From Cytobacillus oceanisediminis (lineage in GTDB: Bacteria; Bacillota; Bacilli; Bacillales; Cytobacillaceae): a DNA stretch of 64,000 nt. Under the pieces are notes generated by a model, which was given only the letters and a program-made list of their open reading frames with translations, was not told where the DNA came from and ran no database searches. The stretch lies in assembly GCF_022811925.1 (NCBI RefSeq), contig NZ_CP065512.1:176208-240207 (forward strand), given 5' to 3'. Shown one piece after another: positions 8,730 through 17,036 of this stretch (position 1 is the stretch's first letter; every line of letters begins with the position of its first letter). The position numbers and the translations under genes were made by a program.

Positions 8730-11408
8730 ATCTAGCACCTCACAGAGGAAAGTTGCCCTTCCTAAAACGTCCGCTCCCGTTATCGTAACGGTTTTGACTC
8801 CTGTATGGGCTGCATTCCATACAGCGTCAGCTTGCCCATCAGCACCTACACGATACCAGTTAAAGCGGTGTGATTCTATCGTTGCTGTTATATCTTCGGA
8901 TCCTTTGTAGACCTTTGGCTCAAGGATTGTGGAAACGACACCGTTTTTGAAGGCAATGCCATTGGAACTGATTATCTCAACTCGATAAGGAATCCGCCCT
9001 TCCATCTCTTCACGCAACTCATCTGGGCTGTATCCATCAGCAAAATTAGTCCCTGGTCCGACTTCAACATATCGCGCTTTGATGGTTCCTGCTACAATCT
9101 TATCGGCATTTAGGGATTTAATATGACCATCATCAATGACAGCTTGATCAATTTCTGCTGAGCCAATGGCGGCATTACCAATCATGGCCCTTAAAATGGC
9201 TGCGTCTGCAATGACTCCACTCTCGGCGGTGATCGTCTTTGCTACCAACTCATTTGCTGAAATTGAGTTTGCCATAATTTCATTTCCCGTAATCGTCTTC
9301 GATGCAATCTCCCTGGCTGTAATCGAATCCATAACAAGCCTATCACCGGTTATCGTGTTTGCATGAATGTGTTTGCTGCCATCCACGGCGGCTTCAGCGA
9401 TTTTCGGATTCGTTATGGCACCATCAGTTATTCCTTCAGAATAAACCCCCTTTTCATCATAGAGAACGGTCACTCCGTCAGCGCCACGGACACGCAAACC
9501 ATATAAGGTCCCATCCGCATTTACATCACCAATAGATATACGTTCGATAGGGACTGTCTGATCATCAAAAACTTGCAATCTATTTCCAGTGATTCTTAGA
9601 TGTCCATTATCGCCCTGCAAGGTTACAAGCGCAGTATCTATGATACCTGCAACAATCTTGTTAGCTACTAAACTCACAATCTTTGCATCTGTGATACTTC
9701 CATCGGCAATCTGTGTTGAACCTACCGTACTCCTTTCGATTATAGCCCCATCAATAAAGGCTCTTTGAATATTTGCGTTAATGGCATCAATAACGGCGGT
9801 TTCAATATGCTGTGAAGTAAGTGCGCCAATTGCCGCCTGGTCAATGACAGCTTGTCCAATAGCTGCGTTTTCAGCATATAAATTGATTGCGTCCACAACG
9901 CTTGATTGAATGTGCTCTGCTGTAAGCTCACCTATCTTGGCCACGTCAATTTCGGCAGTGCCGATATAGGCATTAATTGCTTCAACAACATTAGCCTTAA
10001 GAACATCAATGCTCATGCTTCCACTTTTAATGGAACTGGCATCGATATAATCAATGACTCCCCCATGGATAAAGTCATTTCCTGCAACAGCGTCAAAACC
10101 CGCTCCAGGATTCTTTTGATATGCCGCAGGGGAATTGTTAATGGCACGCACCACAACGTCCTTGATGGTCTCTGGATTTGAACCATCCCCGCTCAATCCG
10201 TCAATCTTTGAATAGTGAATGAGGTGACCGTTTGTGTCATCATTGATCGCGGAAACAATTCGGCTGGTGACGCCGTTTGTGTAGTCGGCACTCTCCAATT
10301 CCACTGCAGTTCCAGGAATCTGCTTCTCATGCCAAGTGTAGATTAAGGGGTTAAGTCCTACCCCTTCAACTGCACATTGATTATTCACTTTGTCAAATAC
10401 AATCTTGCCCTTGGCAAAGGAGCGCTCAACTTTCGTGGTGTCTTCAACATAGATAGGAGTTTCTGCCTTCCATTTACCCAGCTCGAACCCGTGGAGGTAT
10501 CGCTCAACCTTTTCATTGAGGGAATAGCGGCTTTTAGGTGCAAGGCTGTATCCGTCAAAGTTATACAAGGTGGATAGCATTTTCCCGTATAAATAGAGTA
10601 GCCTATTATCATTTACAATATCCGCAGTATCTTCCACAAATATGGAAATCCCTTTTTCTTGCTGGGCTTTATTAAGCTGGAGGACTTTTGAAGAAATAAT
10701 GGAAGGGTCATTTTTTATTCCGTCTGTAACAAACACATTTCGGGAAAGGTAGATGTCACCTTCAAAAATGCTGAGCTCTTGCTGATAGGGGTTTTTCGAG
10801 TGGGGTTTGTTCATGACGTTTGTTTCAATGTCACCGGTTAGAATGGCAACCAGCATGCGGCTATGGATATATTGAAGGAGGTGATTTTGAGTATTGCGAT
10901 CCAGTCCGCTTTCAAATCCAAAACTATCTAGAAAGATTCCATGGAAACCCTTTGCCTTGAACCAATCGATCTCATATTCAGCAGCACTGACAGTGAGATT
11001 GGCGCAGTCAACTATTCCATAAAGCCGCGTCCCGCTCTTCTTTACTTCATTGAGAAAAAAGTCAAATGAGGATGATTCTTCTTTTCGGAGGATTACATGG
11101 GGGATATAGCTGAATGCACTAATTCTTTTTTCTATCGAATCGTATGTGTTTATTGAGGCTCCGGTGTAGTTGATGAACATCGGGCTTCCAAAGTCATTTA
11201 CATCTGCTTTATCTGCCTTAGTTTTTAGGGAACTGGAAATGCTTTGGTCCAATTCTTCAATTCCCATGACCTGTTCAATTCTTTCGATGGATTCCTGCAG
11301 CTCATTCACATCTTCTGCAACTACATAATCGCCATTAGGGTCACCATCATAAGATGCATTTCTTTTCCTTACAAACTTGGAAAACAGCAAAGGAAAATTA
11401 AATTTCAT
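8724..11408 (-). CDS. Tail fibre with GH114/spherulin-4-like barrel, 894 aa
   Basis: Residues about 1-70 form an adaptor with the helical motif AEDVNELQESIERIEQVMG, close to AEHVNSLQDAIMAIQRMLG in the 361-aa baseplate-proximal protein. Residues about 100-355 resemble the TIM-barrel of the GH114/spherulin-4-like family, with a strand-turn GFHGIFLDSFGFESG and a later FDGYSLAP. This family is associated with cleavage of polygalactosamine-type polymers, but I cannot confirm the catalytic acids. From about residue 440 come many short repeats (AIGQAVIDQAAIG, SVVDAINLY, QIADGSITDAKI) typical of trimeric beta-helical fibre shafts, then a C-terminal Ig-like domain. Start ATG follows AAGGTGAG. Probable host-surface binding protein with possible depolymerase activity. 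Confidence 0.8.
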   Translation of the reverse strand: MKFNFPLLFSKFVRKRNASYDGDPNGDYVVAEDVNELQESIERIEQVMGIEELDQSISSSLKTKADKADVNDFGSPMFINYTGASINTYDSIEKRISAFSYIPHVILRKEESSSFDFFLNEVKKSGTRLYGIVDCANLTVSAAEYEIDWFKAKGFHGIFLDSFGFESGLDRNTQNHLLQYIHSRMLVAILTGDIETNVMNKPHSKNPYQQELSIFEGDIYLSRNVFVTDGIKNDPSIISSKVLQLNKAQQEKGISIFVEDTADIVNDNRLLYLYGKMLSTLYNFDGYSLAPKSRYSLNEKVERYLHGFELGKWKAETPIYVEDTTKVERSFAKGKIVFDKVNNQCAVEGVGLNPLIYTWHEKQIPGTAVELESADYTNGVTSRIVSAINDDTNGHLIHYSKIDGLSGDGSNPETIKDVVVRAINNSPAAYQKNPGAGFDAVAGNDFIHGGVIDYIDASSIKSGSMSIDVLKANVVEAINAYIGTAEIDVAKIGELTAEHIQSSVVDAINLYAENAAIGQAVIDQAAIGALTSQHIETAVIDAINANIQRAFIDGAIIERSTVGSTQIADGSITDAKIVSLVANKIVAGIIDTALVTLQGDNGHLRITGNRLQVFDDQTVPIERISIGDVNADGTLYGLRVRGADGVTVLYDEKGVYSEGITDGAITNPKIAEAAVDGSKHIHANTITGDRLVMDSITAREIASKTITGNEIMANSISANELVAKTITAESGVIADAAILRAMIGNAAIGSAEIDQAVIDDGHIKSLNADKIVAGTIKARYVEVGPGTNFADGYSPDELREEMEGRIPYRVEIISSNGIAFKNGVVSTILEPKVYKGSEDITATIESHRFNWYRVGADGQADAVWNAAHTGVKTVTITGADVLGRATFLCEVLDN

Positions 11409-11480
11409 TTGGTACTCACCTTCTTTTTCATGGTATGTCTCTTTATAACCATTTACTTTGAATTTTTTCCATAATAAAGA

Positions 11481-11499
11481 GGAGCGGAATGCCCGCCCC
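11481..11499 (-). terminator. Terminator-like hairpin after 65-aa gene
   Basis: The minus strand reads GGGGCGG-GCATT-CCGCTCC, a 7-bp stem with one G-U pair, directly adjoining the TAG of the 65-aa gene and followed by TCTTTATT. The U tract is imperfect. Confidence 0.6.
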
Positions 11500-11696
11500 T
11501 AGTAATTACTGCCTTTTTTAGGCTGCTTTTCGATGATGCCGTTGCGGCCATCATATTTTACCCATTTCCGGAGGTTTTCATCGTAAACTTCTATTTCAAA
11601 ATGGGTCAGATTGGGGTCATCAACATAACTCCATTGAAGATGGGTCTTGCCAGTTTCCTGCTCAAAATACTGGAATATTCCTAATGGAAAATTCAT
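11499..11696 (-). CDS. Small hypothetical protein, 65 aa, FN3-like fragment
   Basis: The ATG is preceded by GGGAGTGAGG, a usable Shine-Dalgarno site. The protein (HLQWSYVDDPNLTHFEIEVYD, shown here in part as HLQWSYVDD and HFEIEVYD) alternates strands in a way that resembles one edge of a fibronectin type III fold, but is too short for a full domain. It lies between the small plus-strand genes and the 894-aa fibre gene and probably belongs to the fibre set. No function can be assigned. Confidence 0.6.
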   Translation of the reverse strand: MNFPLGIFQYFEQETGKTHLQWSYVDDPNLTHFEIEVYDENLRKWVKYDGRNGIIEKQPKKGSNY

Positions 11697-11714
11697 GCCT
11701 GCCTCACTCCCTTG

Positions 11715-11723
11715 TGTTAGAAT
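11715..11723 (+). promoter_or_regulatory. Candidate extended -10 promoter for plus-strand pair
   Basis: TG at 11715-11716, one base, then TAGAAT (five of six bases of the consensus TATAAT) at 11718-11723 make an extended -10 element. No good -35 box is present, which this class of sigma-A promoter does not strictly need. It lies about 35 bases ahead of the TTG start of the 158-aa gene, the only plus-strand transcription unit in the window. Confidence 0.5.
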
Positions 11724-11757
11724 TGTCCTATATATTTAAGAAAGAAGGTTAATAGAG

Positions 11758-12234
11758 TTGAAAAAAATTGATGTGATATATAAATTGCTCCAGGTCGATG
11801 AGGGCTATAATAATATGCTTAAACCATTAGCTAGTACTAAACTTGAAATCTTTGATATCTTTGAAATCAGTTTAGAAAATCCCATTAGGTTGTTTATTGG
11901 CGATATGTTCACTAACGAAGAAATCGGTTCTGTTTATTATGAAAATACCAGTACATATGAAGCGTCTGCAGAAGAAGTAAGAGATCATATTCTGCAATTT
12001 GATGATGGCCTTTTAAACGAAGCTACTATAGAGGAGCTCGGAGAGGTTTGCATGTATTTAGCTGAAATCGATGGAGACATTTCTTTTACCTGCCAGCATT
12101 TTAAAGACCTGGGAGTTGAATTCAAACTTTTAGAAGAAAACCGGTTTGCAGAACATCTCTTGTTTGAACTTCTTAAGGATGATGCTGTGAAAAAGGAATT
12201 CGGCAAAAAGGTTGAAGCCAGCTTAGCAAAATAA
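11758..12234 (+). CDS. Hypothetical acidic protein, 158 aa, plus strand
   Basis: I do not recognise this protein. It starts at TTG after AGAAGG and encodes an acidic, soluble, mixed alpha/beta protein with no signal peptide or membrane segment (internal stretches VDEGYNNMLKPLAS, CMYLAEIDGDISFTC). It is followed after 21 nt by a second plus-strand gene with an excellent ribosome-binding site, and both are closed by a terminator. Lying against the direction of about thirty virion genes, with its own promoter-like sequence, it resembles a phage moron expressed independently of late transcription. A structural role is unlikely but not excluded. Confidence 0.7.
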   Translation: MKKIDVIYKLLQVDEGYNNMLKPLASTKLEIFDIFEISLENPIRLFIGDMFTNEEIGSVYYENTSTYEASAEEVRDHILQFDDGLLNEATIEELGEVCMYLAEIDGDISFTCQHFKDLGVEFKLLEENRFAEHLLFELLKDDAVKKEFGKKVEASLAK

Positions 12235-12255
12235 GATTTCAAAGGAGCAATTGAT

Positions 12256-12495
12256 GTGGCACTAGATAACTTTGTAAGAACCGTTCATGAAATTGATCAG
12301 CATTGGGAAGGGAAACACATGAACTGTACCTATTGGATTGGCCGTAAAATGTCCGGAGGCTTCACAATCTTTGGTGCCGATGAAACTGGTGTAATTACAA
12401 TTGAAAAGCGCGGCCATTTCGATACCTACCGTTCTGCCAGGGAGTATCTTAAAGAGAACTTCCGCTTTAAAGGAAGAATGGTTTTGGTTAAATAG
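12256..12495 (+). CDS. Hypothetical small protein, 79 aa, plus strand
   Basis: GTG start 8 nt after AAAGGAG. The protein is small, basic towards the C terminus and contains the segments WIGRKMSGGFTIFGADETG and KRGHFDTYRSAREYL. No known family is recognised. It is probably co-transcribed with the 158-aa gene upstream. It ends 30 bases before the convergent 1503-aa gene, with a symmetric terminator between them. Confidence 0.7.
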   Translation: MALDNFVRTVHEIDQHWEGKHMNCTYWIGRKMSGGFTIFGADETGVITIEKRGHFDTYRSAREYLKENFRFKGRMVLVK

Positions 12496-12500
12496 AAATG

Positions 12501-12519
12501 GAGGGGCTAAATGCCCCTC
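12501..12519. terminator. Bidirectional terminator between convergent genes
   Basis: GAGGGGC-TAAAT-GCCCCTC is a perfect 7-bp GC-rich stem, followed on the plus strand by TTTATTTATT and on the minus strand by CATTTCTATTT. It separates the plus-strand 79-aa gene (ends 12495) from the minus-strand 1503-aa gene (ends 12525) and can serve both. Confidence 0.85.
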
Positions 12520-12524
12520 TTTAT

Positions 12525-15500
12525 TTATTCCCACTCAATGATGCAGTACGTTCCATAAGCGACATGTTTATCAATGGATTCTCGTACATGTTCCTCCGAA
12601 AGAGTTCCTCCATAATTAATCAGGATGGATTTTGGCAGCGTCACAATCAGGACACCGTTTCTATAGAACGCTTTTCCATCCCAATTTCCGATATCCCAAT
12701 ATCTTTGCTTGCCCTTTACCCGTTCATCTATTTTCTTACCAGACATCTTACCTGTGATACCGCCGCCCCTAACCCTGGCATCCATGACAACTACTTCATT
12801 TACATTTGTGTGTTCCCTCACCTGGACTTTGGCCAATAAGAGATACATAGGATTAGACTTTTGAAGGTTTCTCCATTCTTCGCTGCTGAAACAGTGACGT
12901 ATGGAATACCCGCCTTCTGATTCCGGGACAATGTATATGTGAATGGACTTATTGAGCAGTTTTGCCGATGGCACTTTCTTGTATTCTACCTTTTCCTCTC
13001 CATTGACATAGGTTGTCATTGGCAGTGTTGAGTAATGGCCTACTGATGGATTCAAGTCCAGATGGAAGAATGTTTCGAACTGTCCGTTGTAGTACCCTTT
13101 GTAATCGTAAAAGTCTTCAAAGTACGCATACTTAGCGAACAAGCTATCTTTAAAGGACACATTCTCATTTAGAAGAAAAATTCCATTTTGGATATCGTAA
13201 TCCTTAACAGTTAATTCCTGATCATCAAAGTAACCATAATCCGCATAGACAGGCCCAACTGGATCATATTTAAAAATAACAGCACCTGTTTCGTAATCAA
13301 GTCGGTAACTGGTTGCCGGGATGATATTATTGTTGGTGGCTTTCCCTGTCGTCGTTTTCAGTACTGGAACGGGCTGTATCATCCAGTTTACTTTGCTTCC
13401 ATAAAGAATGACTTCTTTTGTCTTGCTATCCATCCTTTTGTTTCTAAGGAGGTCATTGGAGACTCTTCCATTTTTGTAAAGGCGCTTATATAGCCTAAAG
13501 TTGCGGTGAGAATAACTGGCATAAATCTTTCCAGTTACAATCTGACCCGGGAAAAAGACAGTACCTTCCTCGTGATTAACCTCATAAGGGAATTCTTCAA
13601 AAATCTCTATTGCGTTCCCATTATGCTGCTCGTCAAGATACAGGTGGACCGTACCTCGGACCCAATGGGTTTCCCTGGCTCTAAAAAGTGTGCCTTCACT
13701 TTCGGCCAGTCCTTCAACAATAAGCTCTTCTTTAATTACCTCTCCTTTTTTTACGAACAAGTTGTGGTGCGGAACCTTTACTGTGTTAGGCGTCAGGTAT
13801 TCCATTTCTTTTTCCACTGTCATAATTCCGATGGAAGGATTAAAGATTTGAGAGTCATACTCTTTAATAGAGTACTTTTCTTTTTTCAAGAATCTTTCTT
13901 TGTATTTTTCCATTACGGATGGATCTTGATAGCTATATAGTTCAGACCATTCTTTGTAGCTTAGGCCATCTTTTGTAAAATGGCCATTATGGATTCTCGC
14001 GTACCAGTTCTCCTTTGCATCCTTGGTCTGAGGAGTCTCCACGTACATTTTTCGATCATCCATGAGCTGCAGGCCAAAATTTCTTTTGGAAGCACGGATG
14101 GTTTCAAAGCCTGTCTCTGCATGAAGTACAAAACTTGGTTTGTCGGTTGCCCAGAAAATGTCTTTATAGCCGATGATTAATTCCTTGCTGTGATACCATT
14201 CAATCCCCGTTTTGCGGTCAAACAGCTTAAGATTCACCAGTGTATTCTCTCCATCATCGAAATCACCAAGGGCAATCTTATAGAAGACCTTATTTTTGTC
14301 ATACCATTCTCGTCCGCTTGGAATTCCCGGCAGGAGTGAATGGAGATATCCTAAGTTTTTCAGACCTTCTTTTTTGCTGACAGTTACATCATAGGAAACA
14401 GGAGTTCCGTATCTTCTTTCATATCGGCTGTACTCCATTCCTGTCGTACTGTCCATTCCGAGAATGAGCTTTTCATATATAAATGGCACAATCGTATATG
14501 AAAAAGAAATTGCCGGACTGATTCTTGTGATATTTGCGCTGTCAAATCCTTCAGCCTCTATATCAATTGTCGAAGAATTAGGCTTGGTGCTGTATGCGTA
14601 GAGAGCCTTCTCCCCTTCATTAAAAGGTACGCCTTTAACAGCCCCTACTGTTTCTACAGCGACATTATCAAAAGTAATCTTCCCGAAGCCGTTACCATCC
14701 GCAAACCCAAGGCGGATTTTAATAGTTTGGGGTTTATCCATACGGAAAGAGATATCTATCTTGATTCCATTCTTCTTCCCGATCACGCCGATAGAAGCAG
14801 CAATTTTCTCCCCGGCCAGATTATAGATGCCTATCTTGGCTCCATCTGTTGTAATGCCTCTAACATTTTCCGTGGTTAACCAAGCCGAAACCTTATAATC
14901 ATCGACTGGAAAATAGATACTTTCGCTTTCCCAAAAAGCATGCGCCCCAACATCGCCATTTGTTGAGTTCAAGGTAATCGTCCTCACTCCAAACAGCGTC
15001 GATTCTGAATCGTGAGAGAACAAAACAGTTTGTCCGGCTAGTTTCTTTGTGTTCCAGGAAGGTATGGCATTCGTGGTACTTGCAGACCATTCTTTTAAAG
15101 GAACACCCTGGGCATCTACACTTCCGGCCTCAAAATCACCATTATTAATAGGAAAGACCCGGTTTCCATCCACTGCATGCTCGAAGCTGCCAACTGCATT
15201 GTAGAACCATGGTTTTGCATATACCTTTACATAGTCTTTAATGTTTGGCGCAAGAATTTTCTTGGCAACAATCTGATTAGAATCGTAGTCGCTTCTATCA
15301 TTGATGTAAACATCGTTATTGTTCACCTTGTATTCCTGTGCAAATAAATTGTCCCTATGATAGACAAAATCGTTTCGCCAAGGCGTCAGCACCCATTGCT
15401 CTTCTGCATGGTGGAGTATTGCGTTAAGAATCAAGCTTAGGCTTTCTTGCTGATTGTGATATAGGCTCCTAAATAGTCCGCTGTTGGATACAAGGATTGT

Positions 15501-17036
15501 CCCCTTTCCGAAAACAGTTTTCTTAACAAGGGATGCCCCTCCATTTATATGTTTAACGATTTGCTGCCATTGAGCCGCTTCCTCGTTCTGTCCAAAAATT
15601 ATTGCCGGGGAGGTGCCCGGGTAGCCAAGATTAGCCATGCTGGTAATAGAATACAGTCTGTTCGAATATGGGGAAGCCGCTGGGAATTCCTTTATCCCGA
15701 ATTCATTTGTGCTGTTAGAGAATGAGATATCAAATAAGAAGGAGTTGCCTTTGCTTGTATTGAAGTCAAGTACCTTGATGCCACTTCCCGCGTTATCAAC
15801 AATAAGCGTTCCGCCATTTTGAAGGAAATGCTGAAGCTTGTCTTTATGCATAGACAAGTCGGTCTTCCCGTATCCTGTAATAACAAGAACATCATAGTCC
15901 TCGTAGTGATGCTCCGGCATATCAAGGTCAGCCATCCAGTAGCGGATATCCCGCTTAAGAAGATCCGGTTCTGGTGTGTGGGGATTTATCAATTCAACAT
16001 AGGATGGGAGGAGTATGGATTCATTTAGTGCCTTCCCAATGGAAGCAAGGTTTTCAACCCCTTGGGCTTCCTGTACAAAATGAAAGCCAATGTAAAGTTT
16101 TCCTGGGTTTGTTTCGCTTAACTTTGTTTTCAGCTTCGCCTCCACACGGTGTTTAAACTGTTGGGGTCTTCTTGTCTGGTAATTGGCAATCATGACGTCA
16201 GACGTTGCGTAAAAAACAAAATCATTATTGTCTTCATCTGCCGTGTAGATTTTAAGGTGTTTGTACTGATCTGGGTTAGCTTCCATCTCGTCAATGGTTT
16301 CCCTGAATTCATCCGGTGTCACCCTGCTGAAAAACGGATAGGCTTTTAAAACCTCTTCCCTCACCTCTGTTTGCTGGATATCAGAGCGGTAATGTGGATA
16401 GATAACCTTGTACGTAAGATTATTTTTATTGAGGAAATTAGTGAAAAGGACTATTCGGTAAACGAAATTCTCTTCCCGTATCAATTGGACCTTGTATACA
16501 TCCCCTTCGTTAAGTGGTCCCCCATTAGCTTCGACACGAATACTGTTTCCGACAAACACCAGCTCCTGCCTTCTTTCCGGCACGATTTCTTCAAAGGCTT
16601 TGGCATCCTGTTCCGATTCTATTGAAAACCCGCCAGAGTAAGGAAGAACCTGAGCAGTTCTTACATCAAATCGACCATTAAGCTCCATCCGATAAAACAC
16701 TGGGCTCGGTATGTCCTGACGATTCTTTCTGATTGTAAATTCATCCGTTATGCTTACAGCGTCAGTCGGGAAAATAGATTGTCCCGCTTCAGTCTCCAGC
16801 ATGTAATCTTTATTGGGGTATACGAGGTAATCTTTTTCAATAAAACTTGAAAGGCCATTCTCTGCAATATGAGAAGAGACATCCTCTAACAAGATGTTCT
16901 CTTCCGGAGAAATAGGCTTTGCCTGTACATATGCGAGGTTTGCACTGTTCTTCGGAACTTTTTGTCCGATACGAATGGCATAACCCCTATTTCTAATGGA
17001 ATCACGGATATGATCCTTATGGGGTTTCAATTCCAT
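12525..17036 (-). CDS. Large tail/baseplate-periphery protein, 1503 aa, with GATase-like domain
   Basis: A virion protein by position between the 826-aa protein and the fibres. Its 5' end overlaps the upstream gene by 20 nt and it has an SD of GGGAGGAAG. Residues about 379-545 look like a class I glutamine-amidotransferase-like Rossmann fold (YDVLVITGYG, LQHFLQNGGTLIVDNAGSG, GKGTILVSNSGLF), but the nucleophile elbow has no cysteine, so catalysis is unlikely. Residues about 630-800 resemble a carbohydrate-binding jelly roll (NNGDFEAGS, ITFDNVAVETVG). The C-terminal half has repeated beta-strand motifs such as YETGAVIFKYDPVGPVYADY and EEGTVFFPGQIVTGKIYASY, spaced like tandem beta-sandwiches. 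It may form a plate or arm linking baseplate and fibres; this is inference. Confidence 0.75.
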   Translation of the reverse strand: MELKPHKDHIRDSIRNRGYAIRIGQKVPKNSANLAYVQAKPISPEENILLEDVSSHIAENGLSSFIEKDYLVYPNKDYMLETEAGQSIFPTDAVSITDEFTIRKNRQDIPSPVFYRMELNGRFDVRTAQVLPYSGGFSIESEQDAKAFEEIVPERRQELVFVGNSIRVEANGGPLNEGDVYKVQLIREENFVYRIVLFTNFLNKNNLTYKVIYPHYRSDIQQTEVREEVLKAYPFFSRVTPDEFRETIDEMEANPDQYKHLKIYTADEDNNDFVFYATSDVMIANYQTRRPQQFKHRVEAKLKTKLSETNPGKLYIGFHFVQEAQGVENLASIGKALNESILLPSYVELINPHTPEPDLLKRDIRYWMADLDMPEHHYEDYDVLVITGYGKTDLSMHKDKLQHFLQNGGTLIVDNAGSGIKVLDFNTSKGNSFLFDISFSNSTNEFGIKEFPAASPYSNRLYSITSMANLGYPGTSPAIIFGQNEEAAQWQQIVKHINGGASLVKKTVFGKGTILVSNSGLFRSLYHNQQESLSLILNAILHHAEEQWVLTPWRNDFVYHRDNLFAQEYKVNNNDVYINDRSDYDSNQIVAKKILAPNIKDYVKVYAKPWFYNAVGSFEHAVDGNRVFPINNGDFEAGSVDAQGVPLKEWSASTTNAIPSWNTKKLAGQTVLFSHDSESTLFGVRTITLNSTNGDVGAHAFWESESIYFPVDDYKVSAWLTTENVRGITTDGAKIGIYNLAGEKIAASIGVIGKKNGIKIDISFRMDKPQTIKIRLGFADGNGFGKITFDNVAVETVGAVKGVPFNEGEKALYAYSTKPNSSTIDIEAEGFDSANITRISPAISFSYTIVPFIYEKLILGMDSTTGMEYSRYERRYGTPVSYDVTVSKKEGLKNLGYLHSLLPGIPSGREWYDKNKVFYKIALGDFDDGENTLVNLKLFDRKTGIEWYHSKELIIGYKDIFWATDKPSFVLHAETGFETIRASKRNFGLQLMDDRKMYVETPQTKDAKENWYARIHNGHFTKDGLSYKEWSELYSYQDPSVMEKYKERFLKKEKYSIKEYDSQIFNPSIGIMTVEKEMEYLTPNTVKVPHHNLFVKKGEVIKEELIVEGLAESEGTLFRARETHWVRGTVHLYLDEQHNGNAIEIFEEFPYEVNHEEGTVFFPGQIVTGKIYASYSHRNFRLYKRLYKNGRVSNDLLRNKRMDSKTKEVILYGSKVNWMIQPVPVLKTTTGKATNNNIIPATSYRLDYETGAVIFKYDPVGPVYADYGYFDDQELTVKDYDIQNGIFLLNENVSFKDSLFAKYAYFEDFYDYKGYYNGQFETFFHLDLNPSVGHYSTLPMTTYVNGEEKVEYKKVPSAKLLNKSIHIYIVPESEGGYSIRHCFSSEEWRNLQKSNPMYLLLAKVQVREHTNVNEVVVMDARVRGGGITGKMSGKKIDERVKGKQRYWDIGNWDGKAFYRNGVLIVTLPKSILINYGGTLSEEHVRESIDKHVAYGTYCIIEWE

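Noticed and set aside
13506..13940. 144-codon plus-strand frame
   Set aside because: It lies opposite the 1503-aa gene; the hydrophobic composition (F, V, L) is typical of antisense translation.
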